A DNA stretch of 34,248 nt from an uncultured Bacteroidales bacterium (GCA_903925275.1 CAIYES010000393.1:1-34248), one strand, 5' to 3'. Shown: positions 27,275-34,133, counted from the stretch's first letter. Numbers and translations: made by a program. Notes: generated by a model from the sequence alone, not told the origin.

Positions 27275-27288
27275 GGCACCCCCTTTGC
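27275..27288 (+). promoter_or_regulatory. Sigma-54 promoter of gvpA (-24/-12 element)
   Basis: GGCAC (27275-27279), five bases, then TTGC (27285-27288), with T following, matches TGGCAC-N5-TTGCW except for the first base (C instead of T). The invariant GG-N10-GC spacing is exact. Transcription would start near 27300, leaving a leader of about 70 bases to gvpA. The neighbouring gene encodes a sigma-54 activator, which strengthens the call. Confidence 0.8.
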
Positions 27289-27370
27289 TTAGCCTTTCGG
27301 TACAAGAGGTAAACCGTCCCTCAAATGTCAAGCACGGTATAAACAATAACTAATATAGGAGATTAAAAAA

Positions 27371-27574
27371 ATGGTAGAAAAGACAATCGGGTCATCCAGC
27401 CTCGTAGAGGTAATTGACCGTATCCTTGACAAAGGTGTTGTAGTTGATGCATGGGTAAGAGTTTCTTTGGTTGGTATCGAACTGCTTGCTATTGAAGCAA
27501 GGGTAGTCGTAGCCTCTGTTGAAACATACCTGAAGTATGCAGAAGCAATCGGATTAACTGCCAAAGCCGCATAA
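27371..27574 (+). CDS. gvpA: Gas vesicle major structural protein GvpA
   Basis: The 67-aa protein is a near-canonical Gvp[33 protein letters not shown] followed by a second helix with [22 protein letters not shown]. It polymerises into the ribbed, gas-permeable shell wall of gas vesicles, giving buoyancy. A good ribosome site (GGAG, 27358-27361) sits 9 bases before the ATG, one of the few strong ones in the window. It is preceded by the sigma-54 promoter and followed by a 166-base spacer that may lower read-through into accessory genes. Confidence 0.98.
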   Translation: MVEKTIGSSSLVEVIDRILDKGVVVDAWVRVSLVGIELLAIEARVVVASVETYLKYAEAIGLTAKAA

Positions 27575-27596
27575 GGCACCTGGCAGAAAAGCAGTT

Positions 27597-27663
27597 ATTC
27601 TTGCTAAAACATCCTTCCTGGTTCTAAGACCGAAAGCATGAGTTACCAAGAATTTCGCTTTTT
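27597..27663 (+). terminator. Possible attenuator hairpin downstream of gvpA
   Basis: ATTCTTG (27597-27603) and CAAGAAT (27647-27653) are exact complements with a 43-base inner region; five T residues follow at 27659-27663. The stem is AT-rich and the loop long, so it would be a leaky terminator at best. A partial stop here would make gvpA mRNA more abundant than the accessory genes. Confidence 0.3.
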
Positions 27664-27684
27664 ACTCAAAAAACTTAACTAATT

Positions 27685-27740
27685 CAACCCATCAACCCAT
27701 CAACCCATCAACCCATCAACCTGCAAACCCATCAACCCCT
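27685..27740. repeat. Array R2: seven 8-bp units ending at a start codon
   Basis: Four exact CAACCCAT units are followed by three variants (CAACCTGC, AAACCCAT, CAACCCCT). The last unit abuts the ATG at 27741, so the array replaces the normal ribosome-binding region. The same unit recurs at 34084-34248. Confidence 0.92.
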
Positions 27741-28379
27741 ATGAGTACTCAACCTGAATTAAACATAGATGGTTTTTTTGATAACATTATAACCTCATAC
27801 GAATCCCGTATTCAAAAAATTCAAACTGCCTTCCAGTCATCAGAAAACATTACCGAATCATCCCACTCCCTTTTTGACAATGTTCATAATTCGTTAAACG
27901 ATCTTAAAAAGGAAAGGGATCTTTTAAATTCCAGGCTTTGTGAAACCATGGCAAAAAATGGTTCCCTGCGTAAAAAAGATTACAATACGTTGATGTCCGG
28001 CATTCTCAGCGCACTCGACGAAAAAGAAAGAATAGCCGAAACCCAATTCCTCTCATTTATTGAAGCTCAGAAAGAGACCGCCCAATCACTGAAAAACAGT
28101 TTGTTGGGCATTAAAGATATTGCCTCGCAAAACGTAAGCGAAAAAATCACCTTGATCAAAGCTCAACTTTCTCAGATTTCAAAACTGCAGGACCTGAGAA
28201 AGGAATCAGTAATGGCGACATTTACAGATTTTCAGCAACTGCATAACAAAATGATGGAATGCCTTGAATCCTTACTTGAAAAAGGCGATCACATTCTTAT
28301 TCAGGATATCAAAAAGGTTAAAGATCAAATAATAAATGAAATTAACCCGGCAGGACAAGCGTCCAAAGGAATAAAATAA
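27741..28379 (+). CDS. Uncharacterised helical protein of the gas vesicle cluster (212 aa)
   Basis: I do not recognise a named family. The 212-aa protein is hydrophilic, with no signal peptide or membrane segment, and is predicted almost wholly helical with heptad-like stretches. Its segment RKKDYNTLMSGILSAL (about 77-92) resembles motifs repeated in the next protein (DYNGIMKGIHAAI, TYKDLMTGIHNTI), so the two are probably related. The start is the ATG directly after repeat array R2; there is no Shine-Dalgarno sequence. Its place between gvpA and gvpN suggests a vesicle coat or assembly protein. GvpC-like shell strengthening is an analogy only. Confidence 0.85.
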   Translation: MSTQPELNIDGFFDNIITSYESRIQKIQTAFQSSENITESSHSLFDNVHNSLNDLKKERDLLNSRLCETMAKNGSLRKKDYNTLMSGILSALDEKERIAETQFLSFIEAQKETAQSLKNSLLGIKDIASQNVSEKITLIKAQLSQISKLQDLRKESVMATFTDFQQLHNKMMECLESLLEKGDHILIQDIKKVKDQIINEINPAGQASKGIK

Positions 28380-28422
28380 CACAGGCAATGAAACAATCAT
28401 TTAACAAATAGGAGACAAAAAA

Positions 28423-29607
28423 ATGGGACTAGCATCAGAAATGAAAAATTTGACTGAAGAGTTACTTGCTTCTTTCAAACAACGGATCAAGGAAAATGAA
28501 GAGCTTGTAAACGATGTGCAAAAAACCCTTGATGGTTTCCACAAGGACCAGCAAGAGATGGCTAACGTTATCAAAGCAAATGCTGCAGCCTTAAGGAAAG
28601 GTCTTGCAAAGGGTGAAAAGGAACGGTTAAGTACTTATAAGGATTTAATGACCGGCATCCACAACACAATCGCTTCCATTCAAAAAGAAGTGGTGGCAAT
28701 TCAAACTTCTACCTTCAACATGATCAATGAATTCAATTCCGACAGGGCGCAAATGGCTGCCGATTTGAATAAATTCTTTTCAGATGGCCGGGCAGAGCGG
28801 ATGCAGGATGAAAAAATCAGAATGGAGGATTTTGATGCACTCATGAAAAACATCAACGATGATATAAAAAATATCAACGATGAAGTGTTAACGATTTTTA
28901 AAAATACAAACGATATGCTCGACCGGTTTGAAAAAGAGCATTTGAATATGTCGGCTGAGCTTCGGGCAGAACTGAGTAAAAATCTGACTGAAAGAGTTGA
29001 ATATACCAGAACATTGCTGAATGGGTTCCAGAAAAGATTATCGGAAATAAGCAAAGAAAATCAAAAAATGGCTCAGAAGTTGAGGAAAGACCTTGCCAAT
29101 GGTGAAACAGAAAGGCTTAAGGACTATAATGGAATAATGAAGGGAATCCATGCAGCCATAAAAAGTATCCGTACTGAAATTAAAAATATCAAAAATTCGA
29201 CAGCTGGAATGCTTGATGATCTCCTGCAGAACAGGGTTCAGGCCGCGGCTGATTGGGATAAGATGCAGGATGCCATGGCTCAGATAAGGAAAACAGGTAT
29301 TGTTACCGCTCCAAAACCGGCAGTCAAGAAAGCTGAAAAAAAAGAGGTGAAACCGGAAATCCCTGCTGAAGCCGTAAAGGAAATCCCTGTAAAAGTTGAA
29401 CCAAAGCTGGAACCAAAACCAGTAGTGGTATTGTCATTGGAAGATAAAGTGCTGAATTTTATCAACAAACATCCCAAGGGGGTGAAAATTTCTGAAATGG
29501 AAGAACCGCTCGGAGAAACACGGATGAAACTTGGATTTACTGCCAAAGCTCTATTGGATGATGGGAAAGTTCAAAAAATTGATAATATTTATTTCCCGTT
29601 AAAATAA
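28423..29607 (+). CDS. Repeat-containing helical gas vesicle protein with C-terminal winged-helix-like domain (394 aa)
   Basis: Residues 1-290 are a long helical region with repeated motifs: YKDLMTGIH (72-80), FDALMKNI (137-144), a degenerate YTRTLLNGF (194-202) and YNGIMKGIH (235-243), mostly preceded by a L-x-K/N-G-x-x-E-R segment. A Lys/Pro/Val/Glu linker (about 296-336) leads to a compact C-terminal domain (336-394, SLEDKVLNFINKHP ... DGKVQKIDNIYFP) that looks like a winged helix. The ribosome site (GGAG at 28411-28414) and leader closely resemble those of gvpA, suggesting strong translation. Helical repeats are reminiscent of GvpC, the outer scaffold of vesicles, but the motif differs. 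It is followed by a strong terminator. Confidence 0.87.
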   Translation: MGLASEMKNLTEELLASFKQRIKENEELVNDVQKTLDGFHKDQQEMANVIKANAAALRKGLAKGEKERLSTYKDLMTGIHNTIASIQKEVVAIQTSTFNMINEFNSDRAQMAADLNKFFSDGRAERMQDEKIRMEDFDALMKNINDDIKNINDEVLTIFKNTNDMLDRFEKEHLNMSAELRAELSKNLTERVEYTRTLLNGFQKRLSEISKENQKMAQKLRKDLANGETERLKDYNGIMKGIHAAIKSIRTEIKNIKNSTAGMLDDLLQNRVQAAADWDKMQDAMAQIRKTGIVTAPKPAVKKAEKKEVKPEIPAEAVKEIPVKVEPKLEPKPVVVLSLEDKVLNFINKHPKGVKISEMEEPLGETRMKLGFTAKALLDDGKVQKIDNIYFPLK

Positions 29608-29621
29608 CTGGTTAGTTATAA

Positions 29622-29667
29622 GCGGAGCCAAAGTGACTTGGTACTTTGACTCCGCATTTTAATTTTT
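29622..29667 (+). terminator. Intrinsic terminator after the 394-aa gene
   Basis: A 13-base arm (29622-29634) pairs with 29643-29655 with a single internal mismatch and an 8-base loop. T-rich sequence follows (29657-29667). It ends the first gvp transcript, so later genes need read-through or their own promoter. Confidence 0.85.
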
Positions 29668-29683
29668 GTAATTTGACATTGCC

Positions 29684-29989
29684 ATGACAAAAATAATCAA
29701 ATGTGCATTTTGCAGCGGCACCGGAATGGATCCTTTCGACCTGCTATCGCCAATTTCACATTGCCTGGTTTGTAACAATACTGGACAAGTTGAAGTTGAA
29801 GAACCTGTAAAAAAATGTGTTTTTTGTTCGGGTACAGGTAAAAACCCGCTTGGCGCCAGGGTTCCGTGCATCGTATGTGGGGGCAAGGGATATAATCACA
29901 GTGAGAGCAACAAAAAATGCAGTCAATGCAAGGGAACCGGGAAATCAACCGATGGCCTTCCATGCACGCGTTGCGGAGGCATGGGTTAA
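29684..29989 (+). CDS. Six-knuckle CxxCxGxG (DnaJ-type zinc finger) protein
   Basis: The 101-aa protein consists of six C-x-x-C-x-x-x-G units: CAFCSGTG, CLVCNNTG, CVFCSGTG, CIVCGGKG, CSQCKGTG and CTRCGGMG. Two of these normally bind one Zn, so about three Zn sites are expected. DnaJ has four such units between its J and substrate domains; this protein has neither, so it is a stand-alone knuckle protein. DnaJ-type Zn domains help hold unfolded clients, so a role in handling the hydrophobic GvpA is a reasonable inference. It sits 16 bases after the terminator tract; no clear promoter is visible. Confidence 0.85.
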   Translation: MTKIIKCAFCSGTGMDPFDLLSPISHCLVCNNTGQVEVEEPVKKCVFCSGTGKNPLGARVPCIVCGGKGYNHSESNKKCSQCKGTGKSTDGLPCTRCGGMG

Positions 29990-30027
29990 AACTAAAGATC
30001 TCAAACTACTAATAACCACTCATAAAA

Positions 30028-30213
30028 ATGAAGAATGTCGAAACTAAGCTCAAGCAGAGTTTGTTGAAAAGACAAGAAGCATTAATTAAGTTTAAAGCCA
30101 AAAAAGAAGCCTTTTTTCTTGCAAAGGAACAAATAACAAGGGATATAGAAGAGGCAAGGAGTATTTGGAAACAAACATTGGAACAACTGCCGGAGCAGCC
30201 ATTTAGGCAGTAG
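30028..30213 (+). CDS. Small lysine/glutamate-rich helical protein (61 aa)
   Basis: The 61-aa ORF ([19 protein letters not shown] ...) is highly charged and reads as one helix with coiled-coil character. It begins 38 bases after the Zn-knuckle gene and ends inside array R3: the last two residues (Arg-Gln) and the TAG stop come from the first two heptamers. Small charged helical proteins are usual in gvp clusters, but no family is recognised. A non-coding spacer is the alternative; the composition favours a gene. Confidence 0.6.
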   Translation: MKNVETKLKQSLLKRQEALIKFKAKKEAFFLAKEQITRDIEEARSIWKQTLEQLPEQPFRQ

Positions 30214-30280
30214 GCAATAGGCAATAGGCAATAGGCAGTAGGCAATAGGCAGTAGGCAGTAGGCAATAGGCAGTAGGCAA
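30204..30280. repeat. Array R3: eleven 7-bp units TAGGCAR
   Basis: Eleven uninterrupted heptamers, either TAGGCAG or TAGGCAA, run from the end of the 61-aa ORF. The heptamer contains TAG, so it closes frames on the plus strand, while on the minus strand it reads as a repeated YCLLPIA peptide that is not a gene. Confidence 0.95.
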
Positions 30281-30283
30281 TAG

Positions 30284-30347
30284 CACAACATCACATCAGC
30301 ACACCAGCACATCAGCACATTATCACATTATCACACCAGCACATTAA
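30284..30347. repeat. Array R4: eight 8-bp units before gvpN
   Basis: Units such as CACATCAG, CACACCAG and CACATTAT are joined without gaps, directly after R3 and ending 11 bases before the gvpN ATG. The same pair of arrays in the same order occurs at 31280-31462. Confidence 0.9.
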
Positions 30348-30358
30348 CAAAACTTCCC

Positions 30359-31276
30359 ATGAGCAACAACAATGAAATGAATACCGTGCTTGAACTAAGG
30401 CCAATGACGAATTTTGTAGAAACCGACTACATTAAAGACATAACCAACCGTGGGCTTACCTATATAAAGGCAGGGTTTCCTGTACATTTCAGAGGACCTT
30501 CGGGAACCGGAAAAACAACGGTGGCCATGCATCTGGCCAGCAAAATGGGAAGGCCGGTCGTTATAATTCATGGCGATGCCGAATACAAAACTTCCGATCT
30601 CATCGGCAGTGAACAAGGCTATAAATACAAAAAGCTGGATGATAAGTTTATCCATTCTGTCCATAAATATGAAGAGGACATGAGCAAACAGTGGGTGAAT
30701 AATCGTTTGACCATCGCTGTAAAAAATGGGTTTACGCTGATCTACGATGAATTTACCCGTTCTCGTCCCGAAGCAAATAACATTCTTTTACCTATATTGC
30801 AGGAAAGAATGCTGAGCACATCGGCAACAAAAGAGGAAGATTACTACATGAAGGTACATCCTGAATTCCGGGCCATCTTTACTTCAAATCCTGAAGAGTA
30901 TGCCGGTGTTAACAGAACCCAGGATGCCTTGCGCGACCGGATGGTCACCATGGACCTTGATCATTTCGACTATGAAACCGAATTGAAGATTACAATGGCA
31001 AAATCTGACCTTTCACTGAAGGATACTGAAGTAATCGTAAAAATTGTAAGAGGTTTGCGCGAATCGGGAAAAACTGAATTTGACCCGACAATTCGTGGCT
31101 CCATCATGATTGCAAAAACCCTGGCAACGTTAAAAACCACACCTTCGAAATCAAAAGAAATGTTCAGAAAAATTTGCCAGGATATTCTCACTTCCGAAAC
31201 GAGCCGCATTGGCTCAAAAACCAACCAGGAAAAGGTGAAAACCATCGTGAATGAACTTATTGAGCAGTATTCCTGA
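30359..31276 (+). CDS. gvpN: Gas vesicle AAA+ ATPase GvpN
   Basis: The 305-aa MoxR-like AAA+ protein has Walker [10 protein letters not shown] (46-54), the GvpN-typical [17 protein letters not shown] (75-91), Walker [17 protein letters not shown] (about 127-142) and [20 protein letters not shown] (sensor-1/arginine-finger region). GvpN is required in other organisms for normal vesicle growth, probably remodelling GvpA/GvpC assemblies. The region before the ATG is repeat DNA without a Shine-Dalgarno sequence. The length is standard for the family. Confidence 0.97.
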   Translation: MSNNNEMNTVLELRPMTNFVETDYIKDITNRGLTYIKAGFPVHFRGPSGTGKTTVAMHLASKMGRPVVIIHGDAEYKTSDLIGSEQGYKYKKLDDKFIHSVHKYEEDMSKQWVNNRLTIAVKNGFTLIYDEFTRSRPEANNILLPILQERMLSTSATKEEDYYMKVHPEFRAIFTSNPEEYAGVNRTQDALRDRMVTMDLDHFDYETELKITMAKSDLSLKDTEVIVKIVRGLRESGKTEFDPTIRGSIMIAKTLATLKTTPSKSKEMFRKICQDILTSETSRIGSKTNQEKVKTIVNELIEQYS

Positions 31277-31279
31277 TTT

Positions 31280-31398
<119 letters not shown>

Positions 31399-31462
31399 CA
31401 GCATACCAGCACATTATCAAATCAGCACATTATCACATTATCACATTATCAAATCATCACAT
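31399..31462. repeat. Array R6: eight 8-bp units before the 102-aa gene
   Basis: Units such as CAGCACAT, TATCACAT and TATCAAAT follow R5 directly and end 15 bases before the ATG at 31478. They match R4 in unit sequence, copy number and position relative to the heptamer array. Confidence 0.9.
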
Positions 31463-31477
31463 TAAAAAATCAACCCC

Positions 31478-31786
31478 ATGCCAATTTCAATCAAAGGGCT
31501 TCAGAGCATCAAAAGTATGCAGAGTGTAGTCAAATCAGGTATCCCCAACAAGGAGGATTCAGATTTCATTAAATTGTATATGCTCGAAAAAGAAAGAACC
31601 CGGCTGAAGAGTGAGGAGATCAGGATCATTCAAAGGCTTGAGATCATTCAGGGTAGACTCAAGGAGATTCAGTTATATTATGACGAAAAGGCTGGAGATA
31701 TGCATGCTCCTGAACCGGTAGAAAAGAGCAAAAAATCAAAAAAAGATGATAAAAAAGAATGGAAGACCATGTCAATTGATTATTAA
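31478..31786 (+). CDS. Coiled-coil protein of the gas vesicle cluster (102 aa)
   Basis: No named family is recognised. After a short N-terminal segment (MPISIKGLQSIKSMQSVVKSG) a coiled-coil-like helix covers about residues 27-68 (EKERTRLKSEEIRIIQRLEI ...), and the C-terminal third is a Lys/Glu-rich, disordered-looking tail. The start ATG lies 15 bases after array R6. Only 11 bases separate it from the GvpJ-type gene, so they are co-transcribed. A role in vesicle assembly is likely from context alone. Confidence 0.8.
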   Translation: MPISIKGLQSIKSMQSVVKSGIPNKEDSDFIKLYMLEKERTRLKSEEIRIIQRLEIIQGRLKEIQLYYDEKAGDMHAPEPVEKSKKSKKDDKKEWKTMSIDY

Positions 31787-31797
31787 AAATATGTATA

Positions 31798-32094
31798 ATG
31801 GCTGAAATGACCCATTCGTTGCAAGCGACCAATCTTGCTGATATTCTCGAAAGAGTTCTCGACAAAGGGATCGTTATTGCAGGTGATATTAAAATTCAGA
31901 TTGCAGATATCGATCTGTTAACCATTAAAATCAGGTTGCTCGTGGCTTCGGTCGACAAAGCCATGGAGATGGGCATCAACTGGTGGCAGGAAGATACCTA
32001 TCTTTCCACCAAAGCCAGGGAAAAGGAGCTTAATAAGCAACAGGAAGCGCTCGAAGCACGTCTGGAAAAGTTGGAAGCAATGAACAAAACTTAA
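31798..32094 (+). CDS. gvpJ: GvpA-like minor gas vesicle protein, GvpJ type
   Basis: The 98-aa protein shares the GvpA fold core: NLADILERVLDKGIVIAGDIKIQIADIDLLTIKIRLLVASVDKA, then MGINWWQEDTYLS and a charged helical tail. The DIKIQIADIDLL variant and the WW tail are typical of GvpJ (GvpS and GvpM are close relatives), which are minor proteins thought to nucleate or cap vesicles. It is distinct from gvpA at 27371. It sits 11 bases after the coiled-coil gene and is followed by a GC-rich palindrome. Confidence 0.9.
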   Translation: MAEMTHSLQATNLADILERVLDKGIVIAGDIKIQIADIDLLTIKIRLLVASVDKAMEMGINWWQEDTYLSTKAREKELNKQQEALEARLEKLEAMNKT

Positions 32095-32100
32095 TAACCC

Positions 32101-32143
32101 CACCCCCACTCTACTCCCCTCCAAAAGGGAGGAGCCGGGGGTG
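32101..32143. repeat. GC-rich palindromic element between gvpJ and the Hsp20 gene
   Basis: CACCCCC (32101-32107) and GGGGGTG (32137-32143) are exact complements. Inside, CCTCC (32118-32122) pairs with GGAGG (32128-32132) around a short A-rich loop. There is no T-run, so it is not a standard terminator. The C-rich, G-rich palindrome with an AAAA centre resembles REP-like dispersed elements of Bacteroidota. Confidence 0.6.
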
Positions 32144-32177
32144 AGCTATTCAAAGAAACCCTATAAGTAACTACCAA

Positions 32178-32696
32178 ATGGAAAAAGATAAAAACAAAGA
32201 TAAAAAGACTGAATCCGAATTTGACCTTCTCGGACTCGGCGGGCTGTTCAAGGGCATCGAGAAATTAGTGGACCTTGCAGGTAAACTAGAAGAAAAGGGT
32301 GGCATCAGCAAAGAAGGTGAAATCAATTTTGATCATATCAAAAAAGGTATGAAAGGTGTTTATGGCTTCACCATCAACACCGCCGGCGGAGGTACCCCAA
32401 AAGTAGAGACTTTTGGAAACATAAAAAAAACACCCGAAGGGCCAAAAGTTGATGAAGAGCGTGAACCCATTACCGATATTTTCGATGAAAAGAATGAAAT
32501 CGTGGTAATTGCAGAAATGCCCGGGATAGAAGAAAATGATCTTAAAATAGATCTGAAGGAAGACATCCTCGAAATTTCAGCATCTGGAAAAAGCAGAACG
32601 TACCGGAAGGAACTTCTGCTCCCGGTAAAAGTCATTAAAGAAAATTTGCGTCACAAGTTTACCAATGGAATCCTTGAGATCAGGATAAAAAAATAA
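32178..32696 (+). CDS. Hsp20/alpha-crystallin-type gas vesicle protein (GvpH-like)
   Basis: The 172-aa protein has a charged N-terminal half (1-90, Lys/Glu/Gly-rich) and a C-terminal alpha-crystallin domain (about 92-172: ITDIFDEKNEIVVIAEMPGI, DLKIDLKEDILEISAS, FTNGILEIRIKK). Hsp20 proteins hold unfolded clients without ATP. In haloarchaea the Hsp20-like GvpH interacts with other Gvp proteins, so a similar role is plausible. The final I-x-I-type motif is IRI. The ArsA-like gene starts 5 bases later, so the two are co-translated. Confidence 0.88.
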   Translation: MEKDKNKDKKTESEFDLLGLGGLFKGIEKLVDLAGKLEEKGGISKEGEINFDHIKKGMKGVYGFTINTAGGGTPKVETFGNIKKTPEGPKVDEEREPITDIFDEKNEIVVIAEMPGIEENDLKIDLKEDILEISASGKSRTYRKELLLPVKVIKENLRHKFTNGILEIRIKK

Positions 32697-32701
32697 ATGT
32701 C

Positions 32702-33637
32702 ATGGCACTTGCTGGTTTAGAAAACAACGACCTAAAGCTTATCATTTTCGGCGGAAAAGGTGGTGTTGGAAAAACCAGTTGCGCCATTGCCACCGCCCTG
32801 GCATTATCCGAAAATTTCAAAACATTGCTCATTTCCACCGATCCGGCACATTCAGTATCGGATTGTCTTGAACAAAAAATCGGTTATCACGTTGTAAAGG
32901 TTGACGGTACGACCAATATTTCGGCTATTGAAGTAGTGGCCGACGAAGCGATTGCAGGTTTTATTATTGAACATCATGCAGAACTGAAAAAGCTTCTTGA
33001 AACTTCCACGAATCTTGACAACGAAGATATCGAAGAGATGCTTACCTTATCGATACCCGGTATTGACGAGGTAATGAGTTTTAAAACAATCATTGATTTC
33101 ATAGAAGAGGGGCAATACGATAAGTATGTTGTTGATACAGCGCCCACAGGACATGCACTGCGTTTGATTTCATCACCGAAATTATTGGATGAATGGATAA
33201 AGGTAGCCGCCCGGATGAGATGGAAATACCGGTACATGATCACCAGTTTTTCGGGTTCTTACCACCAGGATGAGGTGGATGCGTTACTGCTCAGCCTGAA
33301 GCGCACTGTGAAGAGGATTGAAACTATTTTGCAAGATAGCACCAGGTGTGAATTCATCCCGGTATGCATCCCCGAAAGTATGGCGATCCTGGAAACCGGC
33401 AGGCTGCTTGCAGAACTTGGCACATCAGGCATATTTTCGAAGCAAATCATCGTAAACAATGTGATGGCCTCGGATGGGTGTGATTTTTGTAAAAGCAGAA
33501 AGGCAGGTCAATTGCCATATTTACAAGAGTTGCACGACAAATATAGCAAATTTAACTCGGTTGAAGTGCCGATGTTTGCTGAAGAGATCAAAGGACTGAA
33601 AGCACTGCATAAATTAAAGATGGTTTTGTTTGGTTGA
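32702..33637 (+). CDS. Get3/ArsA-type ATPase of the gas vesicle cluster
   Basis: The 311-aa P-loop ATPase has the deviant Walker A GGKGGVGKT (17-25) of the ArsA/Get3/MinD class, switch I DPAHS (47-51), VDTAPTGHALRL (switch II) and a C-x-x-C pair (C260, C263) in CDFCKSRKAGQLPYL. This last motif matches the zinc dimerisation motif of Get3, the eukaryotic tail-anchor targeting factor. The arsenite-binding cysteines of true ArsA pumps are not seen as a set and there is only one ATPase half, so a Get3-like chaperone is the better reading. Its position after Hsp20 suggests it binds a hydrophobic Gvp client. Confidence 0.88.
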   Translation: MALAGLENNDLKLIIFGGKGGVGKTSCAIATALALSENFKTLLISTDPAHSVSDCLEQKIGYHVVKVDGTTNISAIEVVADEAIAGFIIEHHAELKKLLETSTNLDNEDIEEMLTLSIPGIDEVMSFKTIIDFIEEGQYDKYVVDTAPTGHALRLISSPKLLDEWIKVAARMRWKYRYMITSFSGSYHQDEVDALLLSLKRTVKRIETILQDSTRCEFIPVCIPESMAILETGRLLAELGTSGIFSKQIIVNNVMASDGCDFCKSRKAGQLPYLQELHDKYSKFNSVEVPMFAEEIKGLKALHKLKMVLFG

Positions 33638-33640
33638 TTA

Positions 33641-33736
33641 GTTTATAGGTTTATAGGTTTATAGGTTTATAGGTTGAAAGGTTGAAAGGTTGAAAGGTTG
33701 AAAGGTTGAAAGGTTGAAAGGTTGAAAGGTTGAAAG
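33641..33736. repeat. Array R7: 4 x GTTTATAG then 8 x GTTGAAAG
   Basis: Twelve perfect gapless octamers begin three bases after the ATPase stop and run to the start of the four-helix-bundle gene. A thirteenth, variant unit (GTTTATGA, 33737-33744) holds that gene's ATG. The last GAAAGG sits at Shine-Dalgarno distance. Confidence 0.96.
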
Positions 33737-33740
33737 GTTT

Positions 33741-34133
33741 ATGAGATATTCATTTGAAAATTTGGAGGTTTGGCAAATGTCAAGGGAACTGGTAAATGAT
33801 ATTTATAAGTCAACTTCAACTTTTCTGAGGGATGAAAAATTTGGGTTAACCAGCCAACTCAGAAGAGCTTCAGTATCTGTCAGTAGTAATATTGCAGAAG
33901 GAAGTACAGGATGGAGTAAAAAAGACCAATCCGGATTTTACGAAATAGCTTATTGCAACCTTACCGAAGTTTTGAACCAATTGATACCTTCCACCGACTT
34001 AGACTTTTTACAAGAAACTCAATTAACCAAACTCCGAACCAAAATTGACCAGAAAAGAAGAATGTTAAATTCTCTAAATAAATCAACCCATCAACCCATC
34101 AACCCATCAACCCATAAACCCATCAACCAATAA
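33741..34133 (+). CDS. Four helix bundle protein (S23 / 23S rRNA intervening-sequence family)
   Basis: The 130-aa protein has the family signature FENLEVWQMSRELVNDIY at the start, then FGLTSQLRRASVSVSSNIAEG and QSGFYEIAYCNLTEVLNQL. These proteins were first seen in 23S rRNA intervening sequences, and relatives include the Avd protein of diversity-generating retroelements; the cellular role is not known. No rRNA or reverse transcriptase is nearby. The final ~18 residues (STHQPINP/STHKPINQ) are encoded by array R8, and the TAA stop lies at the edge of a unit. The ATG lies in a unit of R7, so repeats form both ends. Confidence 0.92.
   Translation: MRYSFENLEVWQMSRELVNDIYKSTSTFLRDEKFGLTSQLRRASVSVSSNIAEGSTGWSKKDQSGFYEIAYCNLTEVLNQLIPSTDLDFLQETQLTKLRTKIDQKRRMLNSLNKSTHQPINPSTHKPINQ

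Noticed and set aside
32702-33637. Arsenite efflux ATPase ArsA
   Set aside because: It has one ATPase half, no arsB/arsC/arsD neighbours, and a Get3-type CxxC motif; the context is gas vesicle genes.
33741-34133. Avd-like protein as part of a diversity-generating retroelement
   Set aside because: The S23 fold is shared with Avd, but there is no reverse transcriptase, template/variable repeat pair or C-type lectin target in the window.
33741-34133. Remnant of a 23S rRNA intervening sequence
   Set aside because: No flanking rRNA sequence is visible; the gene is flanked by octamer arrays instead.
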